Shown: piece after piece, positions 40,219 to 49,657 of the stretch
Position numbering within the stretch: the first letter of the stretch is position 1
Layout: each line of letters begins with the position of its first letter
Assembly (NCBI GenBank): GCA_017438845.1
Contig: JAFRUO010000003.1
Span: forward strand, 62,001 to 126,000
Direction: 5' to 3'
Source of the DNA: Clostridia bacterium
GTDB lineage: Bacteria; Bacillota; Clostridia; Oscillospirales; Acutalibacteraceae
Length of the DNA: 64,000 nt
The notes under the pieces: model-generated
The model's input: the letters and a program-made list of their open reading frames with translations, nothing else
What the model was told of the DNA's origin: nothing
Databases searched by the model: none
Position numbers and translations under genes: made by a program

Positions 40219-41382
40219 TTAGTGTTCACCGCTGTCGTCAACCTTTAAAAAGAAGGTGTCGGGTCTGTCGGGATTAAAGCATTCGTTTGCCCACATAAAG
40301 GTGACCATATCGTCATCGCCGAGGTTTTCAATGTTGTGCGTATAACCCGTGGGAATGTCTACGACCTCAAGCTTGTCGCCCGAAACATAATACTCGGTGA
40401 TTTCGTCACTGTCAATTTTGCGGAAGCGGATTACCCCCCTGCCGTGAACTACGAGAAATTTTTCGTTTTTCGTGTGGTGCCAATGCTCGCCCTTGGTGAT
40501 GTGAGGCTTTGAAATGTTTACGGAAAACTGACCGTTGTTTACGGTCTTGAGTATTTCGGTAAACGAGCCTCTTTCGTCCGAGTTTGTCTTTAACGGATAG
40601 GAAAAGCCGTCTGTCGGAAGATATGAAAGATAGGTGCTGTAAAGCTTCTTGGAAAAGCTTCCGTCCGTCATATCGGGCACATATTTGTTTTCACGGCTTT
40701 CCTTAAAGGAATAAATAAGGTCAACAATTTCACCGAGCGTGATATTATGCTCGACCGGAACGCGGCAGTATTTACCCTGCCTTGTTTCGTTGCCGCAGAG
40801 AGCGTGAATCAGCTCGTCAACCACATCGTCGATATACACAAGGGTCATCGGGTGGTTGCGGTCATTGACCTGAATCGGGAGTCCGTTCGCAATATTGTTA
40901 CAGAACGTAGCAACAGCGCTGTTGTAATTCGGTCTGCACCATTTGCCGAAAATGTTCGGAAAACGGTATACAAGTACTCTTGCGCCCGTCCTTGCGGAAT
41001 AGTCAAAGAACAGGTCCTCCCCCGCCTTTTTACTTCTGCCGTAGGGGTTGTCAAGCGCCGCCTGAGTTGATGAGGAGAGCATTACGGGGCATCGGTTTTC
41101 GTGCTTTTCAAGGGTTTCGAGAAGCCTTGAAGCAAAGCCGTAATTCCCGTTCATAAAGTCCTCGGTGTTTTCAGGGCGGTTGACACCTGCAAGGTTAAAG
41201 ACAAAGTCGCACTGACTGCAGTATTCGTCAAGCAAAGCCGGGTCCGAGTCAATATCGTATTCAAGCACCTCGGGAGTAAAGTCAAGCTTATAGCTTCGGT
41301 CCTTTCCGTCACGGATGTTTCCGAGCTCTGCGACAAGGTTTTTGCCGACAAAGCCCTTGGCTCCGGTGATAAGAATTTTCAT
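40219..41382 (-). CDS. capF: CapF-type bifunctional epimerase/reductase with cupin
   Basis: 387 residues. N-terminal NAD-binding SDR-like part with TGAKGFVGKNL (about 5-15) and YGRSKKAGEDL (catalytic Tyr/Lys), followed by a C-terminal cupin (about 265-387) with HWHHTKNEKFLVVHG. This two-domain layout is specific to CapF, which makes UDP-N-acetyl-L-talosamine-type intermediates on the way to UDP-L-FucNAc. AAAGG ribosome site; four bases after the CapE stop. Confidence 0.92.
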   Translation of the reverse strand: MKILITGAKGFVGKNLVAELGNIRDGKDRSYKLDFTPEVLEYDIDSDPALLDEYCSQCDFVFNLAGVNRPENTEDFMNGNYGFASRLLETLEKHENRCPVMLSSSTQAALDNPYGRSKKAGEDLFFDYSARTGARVLVYRFPNIFGKWCRPNYNSAVATFCNNIANGLPIQVNDRNHPMTLVYIDDVVDELIHALCGNETRQGKYCRVPVEHNITLGEIVDLIYSFKESRENKYVPDMTDGSFSKKLYSTYLSYLPTDGFSYPLKTNSDERGSFTEILKTVNNGQFSVNISKPHITKGEHWHHTKNEKFLVVHGRGVIRFRKIDSDEITEYYVSGDKLEVVDIPTGYTHNIENLGDDDMVTFMWANECFNPDRPDTFFLKVDDSGEH

Positions 41383-41386
41383 ATTC

Positions 41387-42424
41387 TCAGCCTTTCATCT
41401 TTTCTAATTCTTCCTTGATATAGTCAAGGCTCAGGAGCTTTTCCTTTACCTGCTCAACGTTAAGAAGCTCGGTGTTGTTCGAATTAAACTCCGTAAGAGG
41501 GTTTCTGTCGGTGTCGCCGCTGCTGAAGTACTTGTCGTAATTAAGAGAGCGCTTGTCCGCAGGGACTCTGTAAAACTCTCCCATATCTGCAGCGTGGGCG
41601 CACTCCTCGTTGGTAAGAAGTGTTTCATACATCTTTTCGCCGTGGCGTATGCCGATTACCTTGACCTCGGTGTCGGGGCAGAAAAGCTCCTTGACCGCAT
41701 CGGCAAGCACACCGATTGTGCAGGCAGGCGCCTTCTGAACAAGTATATCGCCCGAAACGCCGTTTTCAAAAGCGAACAGCACAAGGTCTACCGCTTCGTC
41801 AAGGCTCATAATAAACCTCGTCATATTCGGCTCGGTTATCGTAATCGGCTTGCCCTCCTTAATCTGGTCAATCCAAAGAGGAATAACAGAGCCTCTTGAG
41901 CACATAACGTTACCGTAGCGCGTACAGCAGATTTTGGTTTTGTCGGGATCTACGGTTCTTGACTTCGCAACGATAACCTTCTCCATCATAGCCTTTGAGG
42001 TGCCCATTGCGTTTACGGGGTATGCCGCCTTGTCCGTAGAAAGACAGATAACCGTTTTTACGCCCTCTTCGATAGCGGCGGTCAGCACATTGTCGGTGCC
42101 GATTACGTTTGTTTTAACCGCTTCAAGAGGGAAAAACTCACACGACGGCACCTGCTTGAGAGCTGCCGCATGGAAAATATAGTCAACGCCGTGCATGGCG
42201 TTTTTGACGCTTGCAAGGTCCCTTACATCGCCGATAAAGAATTTAATCTTATCGCTTACCTCGGGCATCCTCGCCTGAAACTCGTGACGCATATCGTCCT
42301 GCTTTTTTTCATCTCTTGAAAAGACGCGAATTTCACCGATGTCGGTCTTTAAGAAACGGTTGAGCACGGCGTTGCCGAAGGAGCCTGTGCCGCCTGTAAT
42401 CATCAAGGTTTTTCCTTTAAACAT
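41387..42424 (-). CDS. capE: UDP-GlcNAc 4,6-dehydratase (inverting), CapE type
   Basis: 345 residues. SDR fold: TGGTGSFGNAVLNRF, AALKQVPSCEFFPLEAVKTNV, STDKAAYPVNAMGTSKAMMEK, CTRYGNVM. It has the long C-terminal segment of CapE/FnlA enzymes. It removes water from UDP-GlcNAc and inverts C5, the first step to UDP-L-FucNAc. AAAAAGG ribosome site. Confidence 0.92.
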   Translation of the reverse strand: MFKGKTLMITGGTGSFGNAVLNRFLKTDIGEIRVFSRDEKKQDDMRHEFQARMPEVSDKIKFFIGDVRDLASVKNAMHGVDYIFHAAALKQVPSCEFFPLEAVKTNVIGTDNVLTAAIEEGVKTVICLSTDKAAYPVNAMGTSKAMMEKVIVAKSRTVDPDKTKICCTRYGNVMCSRGSVIPLWIDQIKEGKPITITEPNMTRFIMSLDEAVDLVLFAFENGVSGDILVQKAPACTIGVLADAVKELFCPDTEVKVIGIRHGEKMYETLLTNEECAHAADMGEFYRVPADKRSLNYDKYFSSGDTDRNPLTEFNSNNTELLNVEQVKEKLLSLDYIKEELEKMKG

Positions 42425-42451
42425 TTATATCACCCTTTTTGGTTTATATAT

Positions 42452-43357
42452 TTATTTAAGCTTTTCAATAAGCTCGGGGCTTCTTGAAAAGAGCTTTTTA
42501 ACTGTTTTGTCGTTTCCGCCTTCATCCCAATTTATATTACTCAGGCTCGCCCTTTCGGCGCAGTCGGCGGTGATAAATATTCTGTGATTTTTATATGCTT
42601 TGATTACGGGAATACCGTAAAGGAGCTCGTTGTATTTCATCCACAAATCGTCTGCAGAAAAGGCAAGCTCCCTGCAAAGCCCGATGTCAAAGGTGCTTTC
42701 GGGCATTATCCCGGGCGGATAAAGACAGCCCGAGCCCGTAAGCGCCATCAGCTTTAAGGAAGGCTCGTTTACTCCGACGGAAGAAACCCTTTTCCACTTG
42801 ATATAAGGTATTACGTTGCCGTCGGAGTCAAGCTCCATAAGCCTTGCGGAGTCCGCAACAATGCTTTCGGGAAACTGCAGGTGCTTTTTCCAGAGTCGTT
42901 TAACTACGTCCCTGCCGTAAATTATATCGTCGTCAAAGGTAATTATTACACAGTCGGGAAATTCCTTAAACGCATAAAAGTATTTTTTATGAGATTTCAA
43001 GTCGCCCTCTCGGAAGCGAACGGTAAGCCCGTATTTTTCGAGCGACGAAAGGGATTCGGGAATTTTGCCGTCGGGAAACTGCTCGGCGGACAGCCAGAGT
43101 ATTATTTCGTCAGCCTTAAAGGACTGAAGCATAAGCGATTTTACGGCGTAATGCACACCGTCAATTCTGTCGGGGAAGCTTGTAAGGGAAAAAACAACCC
43201 TCTCCCCTCTTTTTTCGGTGTTGAGCACGCTTTCGGAGAAGCTGACGCTGTCAATGTATTTCTTCTCGCTTTTCGCAAAAGCCTTTCGCCAGACTCTTTC
43301 TATATACGGGAGCTTGAGCTCCTCGCGTTTTTTTGCCCATTCGGGTAATCTGAACAT
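42452..43357 (-). CDS. GT-A fold glycosyltransferase
   Basis: 301 residues. SLTSFPDRIDGVHYAVKSLMLQ opens a nucleotide-sugar fold, and FDDDIIYG (about 152) is the metal-binding D-x-D. EKRGERVVFSLTSFPDR-type starts occur in small polysaccharide transferases of capsule loci. The donor and acceptor are unknown. Soluble with no membrane helix. GGAG ribosome site; it lies between the Fe-S protein gene and capE. Confidence 0.82.
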   Translation of the reverse strand: MFRLPEWAKKREELKLPYIERVWRKAFAKSEKKYIDSVSFSESVLNTEKRGERVVFSLTSFPDRIDGVHYAVKSLMLQSFKADEIILWLSAEQFPDGKIPESLSSLEKYGLTVRFREGDLKSHKKYFYAFKEFPDCVIITFDDDIIYGRDVVKRLWKKHLQFPESIVADSARLMELDSDGNVIPYIKWKRVSSVGVNEPSLKLMALTGSGCLYPPGIMPESTFDIGLCRELAFSADDLWMKYNELLYGIPVIKAYKNHRIFITADCAERASLSNINWDEGGNDKTVKKLFSRSPELIEKLK

Positions 43358-43374
43358 ATTTTACTCCGTTATTC

Positions 43375-44532
43375 TCACTTTATCAACCTGTGTTTAATTC
43401 GGCTGAGCTTCTTTTTAATACGCATGCCTGCAGGCTCGGCGGTGTATTTTAATATACTTTTATCAACGGGGCTTGTTTTGATAGCCGAGAAAAAGCCTGC
43501 CCTTTCGGGCGGTATTTGCGCCGCCTTTATTGAAGCGCTGTTTCTCAGGATTGCCGCTTCGGCGTCAAGCTCTTTATAATTCATTTTGCCCTCTGCGCTA
43601 AAGAAAAGCTTTTCTCCCTTTTCGGAATGAAGCCAGACAAACGAGGCGCCCCTGTCGTCGTCAAGCTCGGGCATAATGTCCTGTATTCCCCAAAAATCGG
43701 CAAGTGTGACGTCGGACTGACGAAGCCTTGTTTTAAAGCCGCATTCGTAACAGCTCGGGCGCAGATAAATGTCTGCAAGAAAGCCCTTCATAAAAAGGTC
43801 CTCACGGAATTTTTTTAAGTACCGTGTGCCGTCCGAAAAGCCGACGCTTAAGCTGTAGGTTTTCCAACCGCTTTGCTTGTTTCTGAAAAAGACGTCGCTT
43901 ATTTCGGCTTTTCTTTCCGATTTAAGAAAGTCGGTGTATTTGTCCCAAACCATTGGAGAAGGTACTCCGTGACAGATAATGTCAACGGTATAAAGCTTGT
44001 CGAAATCCGTTCCGAGATAAGCATACAGTCCGCCTATTTGACAGGGAGTTCCCGAAAAGAGGACGGGTTTTCCCGATAAAAGCAGCTCTTTCGCCTCTTT
44101 AAAGCAGCTGCCGACAGTGCTTTGAAGATACTTCGAGCCCCTGAGCAGTGCAAGCTCTTCTTTATTGTTAACCGATATATGCCGAACCTCTTTAAAGTCG
44201 GGAGTCATCGCCGCGCCGAAAACCGTTCCGCCCATATCCAGCACCGCTTCGCACAGAAGAGAGAATATTCCGCCCGATGAGCTTTGAAGCCTGAGCGTTT
44301 CGTCAAGGGCGAAGGCGGCAAAGCCCTCCTGACGGGAAGCGGGATTTTCGTAACGCCGATTCAGGACGGGACAAACCTCTTCGCATTTTTTGCACTCAAC
44401 GCATTTGTCGCTGTCCGCTTTGGGGTATAAAAAGCCCTCACTGTCACGAACCATGCCGATACAATCCGTCGGGCAAACGTTCACGCAGGCGTGACACCCG
44501 TTACATTTTGCCTTGTCTTTTATTTCAATCAT
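43375..44532 (-). CDS. F420H2-dehydrogenase beta-like iron-sulfur protein
   Basis: 385 residues. Two 4Fe-4S motifs at the N-terminus (CNGCHACVNVCP about 10-21 and CVECKKCEEVCP about 42-53) precede FrhB/FdhB N- and C-terminal domains (SSSGGIFSLL, LFSGTPCQIGGLYAYL, DIICHGVPSPMVW, CYECGFKTRLRQSDVTLADFWG). Such proteins recur in polysaccharide clusters beside pyruvyl transferases, but the reaction is not known to me; a redox step on sugar or cofactor is guessed. The start overlaps the flippase stop by four bases. Confidence 0.85.
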   Translation of the reverse strand: MIEIKDKAKCNGCHACVNVCPTDCIGMVRDSEGFLYPKADSDKCVECKKCEEVCPVLNRRYENPASRQEGFAAFALDETLRLQSSSGGIFSLLCEAVLDMGGTVFGAAMTPDFKEVRHISVNNKEELALLRGSKYLQSTVGSCFKEAKELLLSGKPVLFSGTPCQIGGLYAYLGTDFDKLYTVDIICHGVPSPMVWDKYTDFLKSERKAEISDVFFRNKQSGWKTYSLSVGFSDGTRYLKKFREDLFMKGFLADIYLRPSCYECGFKTRLRQSDVTLADFWGIQDIMPELDDDRGASFVWLHSEKGEKLFFSAEGKMNYKELDAEAAILRNSASIKAAQIPPERAGFFSAIKTSPVDKSILKYTAEPAGMRIKKKLSRIKHRLIK

Positions 44533-46073
44533 TTCTTCACCGACTTTTTAAGAAGCCTTTTTGCAGGGTTGAGTATAAGCTGCTTTTCATATGAGTTCAT
44601 TCCGATAAGCCACATCGAGCCGCAGTAAACAAGAGTGTATGCCGCAACTCCGACCAGAAAGCTGAAAACGCTTTTTACAAAGCCCGTCTTTGTGATAACC
44701 GCGCCGACGGCAATCGGGAGCAAAAGTCCCGGAGAAACCCTGAGTATATTTTTAAAGAAGTGCAGAATATCTATGTTGCATTTCTTATGATAGTAGATGT
44801 TCATTATTAATCCGTTTGCGACGATGAGTGAGATCGCCGTGCCGACTGCGCTTCCCACTGCGCCGTAACGCTGACAGAGTATTACGGAAAGCACCAGGTT
44901 TATTATTGCCATTGCAAGGTAGGCAAAGCTTCTGAAACGGTGCAGATTCTGCGCGCGCTGAATCTCAATGCCGAGGTTTTCAATAAGCGCAATCGACGAG
45001 GGAATAACCAGCAGTAAGGCTACATAGTAAGAGTAGCCGTAGTTTTCGTCAGCCCAGATGTTGACGATAAAGAAGCGTCCGAAAAAGACTATGCCCGAAG
45101 CTATCAGACCGAGCACGATAAACTGAATCCTGCCGACACGGGTAAACAGCTCGGTAAGCTCCTCCCGCTGACGGGCAAGGTTGTCCTTTGTCGCATTGAC
45201 TATCTTATGAATCCTCGGCGCAAAGACGTTGGAAATTGAGGTCGAAAACAGATGATAGCAATTGTAAAGAGTGTAGCCGACCGAATAAACCGCAACCTCC
45301 GCCGTGCCTTTAAACCTGCCGAGAAGGAGCTTGTCAATGTTCCAGTTTATCTGGTCGATAATCATATTCATGGCGATAAACACGGTATAGGTGAAAAGCT
45401 CTTTGAAAATTCCTTTTTCAAAGGAATGAAAAACGAATTTTTCCTTGAGCCGAAACAGAACAAAATACAGATAGCATATATCAGCTACAAGGTTCAGGCT
45501 GACTGTGACCGTGACCATGGCGATTGAACGGAAGCCCGCAAAAAGCAAAGGCAGGGTGATAAGCGGCCCGAAAACCGTCTTAATCATACCGACAAGCTTT
45601 AAGAATACAAACTTCTCGTGAGCCGAGATGATATTTGAAAAAACGCTCATCGGGAACGAAAGCGAAAGGTTGACGGTCAGAAGCAGGGTCAGCACCCTTG
45701 CAATTTTATACTCCCCTGCCGTTAAACCGTCACTGAAAACCAGCTCCAGCTTAAATGTCAGAAACAGTCCGCAGGCAAGAGCGACAAGTCCGATAATTGA
45801 AAAGATAATAAGGAACAGCCCGTTAAGCTTTGAAATTTTTTCACGGTTGTTTTCCTTTTTATAAATTGCATAATAGCGAATATATCCGCTGTTAAAGCCG
45901 AGACTCAGCAGAGAAAGCACGGAAATCGTCGAGGCGACAGTGTTATATAAGCCGTACTCGCTCTGACCGAGCAAGCGGATCATAACAGGTGTATAAACTA
46001 ACTGCAACACCATTCCTATGCCCATCTGCAAATAGGAAAGTATTGAGCCTGCTTTAAGTTGGTTAGCCTTCAT
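44529..46073 (-). CDS. Wzx-type polysaccharide flippase (first copy)
   Basis: 514 residues with about 12-14 membrane helices in the MVF/MATE-like flippase fold: MKANQLKAGSILSYLQMGI, TPVMIRLLGQSEYGLYNTVAS, AHEKFVFLKLV. It should carry lipid-linked repeat units across the membrane. It overlaps the pyruvyl-transferase-like gene by 11 bases. It is a distant paralogue of 49658-51199, sharing the G-Q-x-x-Y-G-L-Y-x-x-x-S motif and an ending with Y-E-K. Confidence 0.9.
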   Translation of the reverse strand: MKANQLKAGSILSYLQMGIGMVLQLVYTPVMIRLLGQSEYGLYNTVASTISVLSLLSLGFNSGYIRYYAIYKKENNREKISKLNGLFLIIFSIIGLVALACGLFLTFKLELVFSDGLTAGEYKIARVLTLLLTVNLSLSFPMSVFSNIISAHEKFVFLKLVGMIKTVFGPLITLPLLFAGFRSIAMVTVTVSLNLVADICYLYFVLFRLKEKFVFHSFEKGIFKELFTYTVFIAMNMIIDQINWNIDKLLLGRFKGTAEVAVYSVGYTLYNCYHLFSTSISNVFAPRIHKIVNATKDNLARQREELTELFTRVGRIQFIVLGLIASGIVFFGRFFIVNIWADENYGYSYYVALLLVIPSSIALIENLGIEIQRAQNLHRFRSFAYLAMAIINLVLSVILCQRYGAVGSAVGTAISLIVANGLIMNIYYHKKCNIDILHFFKNILRVSPGLLLPIAVGAVITKTGFVKSVFSFLVGVAAYTLVYCGSMWLIGMNSYEKQLILNPAKRLLKKSVKK

Positions 46074-47121
46074 GCTTATTTAGACTCCTGTCTAAAAAAT
46101 CAAAATACTTTTTTCTTTCCTCGCCGAGCACGCTGTGCGCGCGGTCGAAATTACAGCTAAGCTCCTCGCCGGGCTTTGTTTTGCCGTACTGACGCTCCTC
46201 GAGAGAGAGCATACCGAGCAGAGAGGATATCCTTGAAAACATTTTGGAATTTACCGAGTCGTCCTTCCTTTCGGTGACGATAAACGGAACGCCGAAATTC
46301 ACGGAGAACGCTGTAAAATGAAAGGAATCGGTAAAGACGAGGGACGCGTTATCAATAAGGCTTAACACCTCGTCGGGACCGTAGACGCTGTCGGGTGCAA
46401 AAACATTTATTATCTTTAAGCTGTTTTTTTGTGCGAGATTTTTTATATAATTTTCCTCATCCTGCGACATTCTGCCGAGCAGGGCAAGAAGAATATAGCT
46501 TCCGTTGTCGTTCGGGACTTCGGCAAAGATTTTTTTCCATTCGTCTTTGGTAAGTGCGAGAGTCGGGTCAATAAGCCGCTCCGCCTTTCTGCCCGTGAGC
46601 GTTTCGATTATTTTAACGCCTGCCTCTTCCCTTGAGCAGAGGTTGTCGAAGCCGTCAAGCCCTTGCCTGTAAAGCTCGGTAAGCTCATCGGGAAGTTCCG
46701 AAACGCCGAAGCTCGGTGAAACGCAAATTCTCTGCTCCCTTTCGGCAAAGGACAGGAAGAAATTATTCCTTTCACGCGGTCTTATAGATGGGTTCCAAAC
46801 CTGGTCGCTTCCGGTGACGAAAAAATCGTACTCGCCTGCTAAGGCTTTCGGTATCTGCAAATCCTTTATATACAAAGCCCTTACGGGGATATATTTTTTT
46901 GAAAAGCGGTATATTTTTCGGTACCTTTTCTTTTCGACGTCGCCCATTAACGCTTTAAGCTTAAAAAGGGCAGGGCGTATCAGCTGCCTGCGGTCGGGGT
47001 AAACGACAAGCGTCCGCGGCTCAAATCCGTATTTTTTAAGGCATTCCTGAACGGCGTAATTCTGGTATTTATTACCGTAATTGTAGTACCCGAACAGGGT
47101 TAAAATGGCAATTGTTTTCAT
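46063..47121 (-). CDS. Polysaccharide pyruvyl transferase family protein
   Basis: 352 residues. GYYNYGNKYQNYAVQECLKKYGF opens the family fold; FVTGSDQVWNPSIRP, CVSPSFGVSELP, RLIDPTLALTKDEW, VFTDSFHFTAFSVNFGVPFI follow. Members add ketal-linked pyruvate to surface glycans. Pairing with an F420-dehydrogenase-beta-like protein, as here, is common in this subfamily and leaves the exact chemistry open. Pyruvylated wall glycans are ligands for SLH domains (see 20235). GAGGGGA ribosome site. Confidence 0.88.
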   Translation of the reverse strand: MKTIAILTLFGYYNYGNKYQNYAVQECLKKYGFEPRTLVVYPDRRQLIRPALFKLKALMGDVEKKRYRKIYRFSKKYIPVRALYIKDLQIPKALAGEYDFFVTGSDQVWNPSIRPRERNNFFLSFAEREQRICVSPSFGVSELPDELTELYRQGLDGFDNLCSREEAGVKIIETLTGRKAERLIDPTLALTKDEWKKIFAEVPNDNGSYILLALLGRMSQDEENYIKNLAQKNSLKIINVFAPDSVYGPDEVLSLIDNASLVFTDSFHFTAFSVNFGVPFIVTERKDDSVNSKMFSRISSLLGMLSLEERQYGKTKPGEELSCNFDRAHSVLGEERKKYFDFLDRSLNKHEG

Positions 47122-47145
47122 TCTTTCCCCTCTTTGTCGGAATAA

Positions 47146-48414
47146 TTACCCGAGCTTCTTTTTGCGGTTTTTGTTTTCGTAGTTTCCTATACAGATAAGC
47201 ATAGGCACGACAAGGAAGATGGCAAAGGGTATTTCGTAAATCTGGAACACGGGATTAAGCCAGCTTAAAAGATACAAAAACCAGAAAATCATATTGAAAA
47301 CCTCGGGGTTTTGCTCCGAACGGTTGATAAGCCTTATCATAAATTTGCGAAGTCCGAAAAGGAAAACGTTATATGCGACAGAGCCGAAAATGCCGATGTC
47401 AACAAGAATTTTAAGCTGAGTCGAGTGGCTGTTTTCAGACGCCCGAATTGCTTCGTGGTCATTGATTAAATCGGGCTGTCCGAAGAAAATGTGGCGGCTG
47501 AAGCTTGTGAGCGCATCTTTGATATAATCAAGCCTCCAGGAGGTGTAGCCGTCACCGCCGAGAAGTCCCGAAATAGCATACATCTTTTCAGACAGCTTTT
47601 CACCGCTGATTAAGTAGGAAAGCCCTCTTGTGATAAAGCTTGAGAAAATAACAATCAAAGCGGTAACAAAGATTATGATTACCCTTGCGAGGTCGCTCTT
47701 TGTAAAACGAAGACAGATTAAAAGATTGATTACTATGCACAAAAGCAACAGCGTAAGATACTGCGACTTAATGACAAAGGCAAGTATCGCAAGCGTAAGA
47801 ATTATAAAGACGGCTCGCTTTGCTCGCTTTTGCGTTACCGAATTGTAGAAGGTAAAGACCTCTATTATGCCCATTGCGTAGGAGAAGCCGAAGCCTCCGA
47901 CATTGCTCATACGAAGCGCCGCAACCTCTTCCGCCCTGTATGTACTGTAAGTGCCGATTGCAAGCAGGCGGCAGACGGTCGGGTCAACGGCAAGCGCACT
48001 CATTGTACGCACATAAACGAGCACCATGCAGCCTACAAGGAACACGGCGGAAAGCTTGTAGAAGCGACGGTAGAATTTGTCGTTTTCATCAAAGCCTATA
48101 AACAGTGCGGACAAAACGAGCGGTACGGTGAAAATCAGCAGCTGCTGAAAAATATTTACCGCAGGCTTCAGGGTGAACCTGTAAGGAACAATAAAGTACA
48201 GAAAAGCGATTATAAAGCAAGGCAGGAAAACCTTGACATAGTTAAAGAAATGCTTTCTGTCGATAAAGATAACAAACAGTGAAACCGCCGCAGAATATAT
48301 TGCAACGGGGACATAAGTATAGGAAGCGTAGACAGAAGGCAGTATGAACCAGAGCATCAGCAACAGACCGCTGATACCGATAAAGGCTGTAAAAATTTTC
48401 CTTAAAAGCTTCAT
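47146..48414 (-). CDS. Wzy-type polysaccharide polymerase / O-antigen ligase-like (first copy)
   Basis: 422 residues, about 11-12 membrane helices, with a large outer loop before SENSHSTQLKILVDIGIFG. The block VRTMSALAVDPTVCRLLAIG ... NVGGFGFSYAMG is shared with the second Wzy-like protein (54305-55528), showing common origin. It should polymerise undecaprenol-linked repeat units on the outer face. GGAAGG ribosome site. Confidence 0.85.
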   Translation of the reverse strand: MKLLRKIFTAFIGISGLLLMLWFILPSVYASYTYVPVAIYSAAVSLFVIFIDRKHFFNYVKVFLPCFIIAFLYFIVPYRFTLKPAVNIFQQLLIFTVPLVLSALFIGFDENDKFYRRFYKLSAVFLVGCMVLVYVRTMSALAVDPTVCRLLAIGTYSTYRAEEVAALRMSNVGGFGFSYAMGIIEVFTFYNSVTQKRAKRAVFIILTLAILAFVIKSQYLTLLLLCIVINLLICLRFTKSDLARVIIIFVTALIVIFSSFITRGLSYLISGEKLSEKMYAISGLLGGDGYTSWRLDYIKDALTSFSRHIFFGQPDLINDHEAIRASENSHSTQLKILVDIGIFGSVAYNVFLFGLRKFMIRLINRSEQNPEVFNMIFWFLYLLSWLNPVFQIYEIPFAIFLVVPMLICIGNYENKNRKKKLG

Positions 48415-48440
48415 AATATACCTTCCGTGTGTTTTGTAGT

Positions 48441-49655
48441 TTATCCGTTAATAAGCTTTTCGTAAAGCTCGATGTATTTGTCTATATTCTTTTGCTTGTC
48501 GAAATTTTCGTGTGAATAGGCTATACAGCTCTCGGAGTAGTAAGCCCTGCCGTGCCGTTTAACCTTTGCGATGGCGTCGACAATACCGTCAAAGTTGTTC
48601 TTTTCAACAACATAGCCGCACCTCTCGCCTACAAGCTCGGGGTTGGCGGTTGAGTTGTAGCAGATTACGGGAGTTCCGCACGAAAGAGCCTCTGCGGAAA
48701 CCTTTCCGAAGGTTTCCTCAAGCGAAAACGTAAGGAACACATCCGCACAGTTGTAATACCTGACCAGCTCCTCGACGGAGTCGGTTTTGCTGACCGAAAT
48801 AATATTCTCGGGAAGCTCGATGCCGTCGGGCATATCGCCGATAAGAAGTATTTTCTCGTTGTCGGAAAGATGCTTTGAAAGCTCAAGAAACCTGTCAAGA
48901 CCCTTTCTTGTTTCCCAGATAGCGGAAACGCCGAGAATAATAAAATCGGAATCAAGTCCCGCTTCCTTTTTAAAGTCGGTTACGTCAAGCGGCTTGAAGC
49001 AGTCAAAATCAATCCAGTTATATATGCTTGTGGTAACGGTGGCGTTCCGTGCAATCGGAGATTTCGAAGCCTCCTCGGCAACCCATTTCGAAACGCCCAC
49101 AAACGCAAGCCGTGATATGTTCCCGAAAAGCTTTTTCTTGTCCGCAAACATCTCGGCGGTTCTGTCAAAAAGCCAGGTGCGGTTGCCGTTTTGCAGGTTC
49201 GGACATTTTCCGCAGCCCGTCTGCCATTTGTTGCACTCAGCCGAGGTAAAGTACACGCATTTCCCCGTTAAGAAGAAAAAATCGTGAAGCGTGGCTACCG
49301 TGGCAATGTTCTTTTCAGCCAGATATTTAAGCAGCATAGGCATATTGACATAATTGCCGTGTAGGTTTCTGATATGAACAATATCGGGTGAAAGCGAATC
49401 AATATACTTTAAAAGCTTTTTTGTAGCGGCGGTCGAATAATAAGCCTGCTTGCCGGTAAGCCTTGAAAGAAATGCGTGAAGCTTTCGGTCGTTCTTGTTG
49501 CCGATTACATAAAGGTTTTCGTCGTCGGGTCTGTTGGTTGTGGAGTAGGCAACATATGAGTCAATTCCCTTTTCCAGCAGGGCGTGGTGAAGCTCGGTCG
49601 AGGTTCTTCCCGTGCTTGAGAGGTTGTATACCGCATTAATCTGTAATACCTTCAT
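48441..49655 (-). CDS. GT4-family glycosyltransferase
   Basis: 404 residues in the GT-B fold. Opening MKVLQINAVYNLSSTGRTSTEL, donor site with GVSAIWETRKGLDRFLEL, and FSLEETFGKVSAEALSCGTPVIC (E-x7-E retaining motif). A Cys-rich insert (CVYF ... CNKWQTGCGKCP, about 133-151) recurs in capsule GT4 enzymes with a mobile loop. Donor unknown. GGAG ribosome site. Confidence 0.9.
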   Translation of the reverse strand: MKVLQINAVYNLSSTGRTSTELHHALLEKGIDSYVAYSTTNRPDDENLYVIGNKNDRKLHAFLSRLTGKQAYYSTAATKKLLKYIDSLSPDIVHIRNLHGNYVNMPMLLKYLAEKNIATVATLHDFFFLTGKCVYFTSAECNKWQTGCGKCPNLQNGNRTWLFDRTAEMFADKKKLFGNISRLAFVGVSKWVAEEASKSPIARNATVTTSIYNWIDFDCFKPLDVTDFKKEAGLDSDFIILGVSAIWETRKGLDRFLELSKHLSDNEKILLIGDMPDGIELPENIISVSKTDSVEELVRYYNCADVFLTFSLEETFGKVSAEALSCGTPVICYNSTANPELVGERCGYVVEKNNFDGIVDAIAKVKRHGRAYYSESCIAYSHENFDKQKNIDKYIELYEKLING

Positions 49656-49657
49656 AG

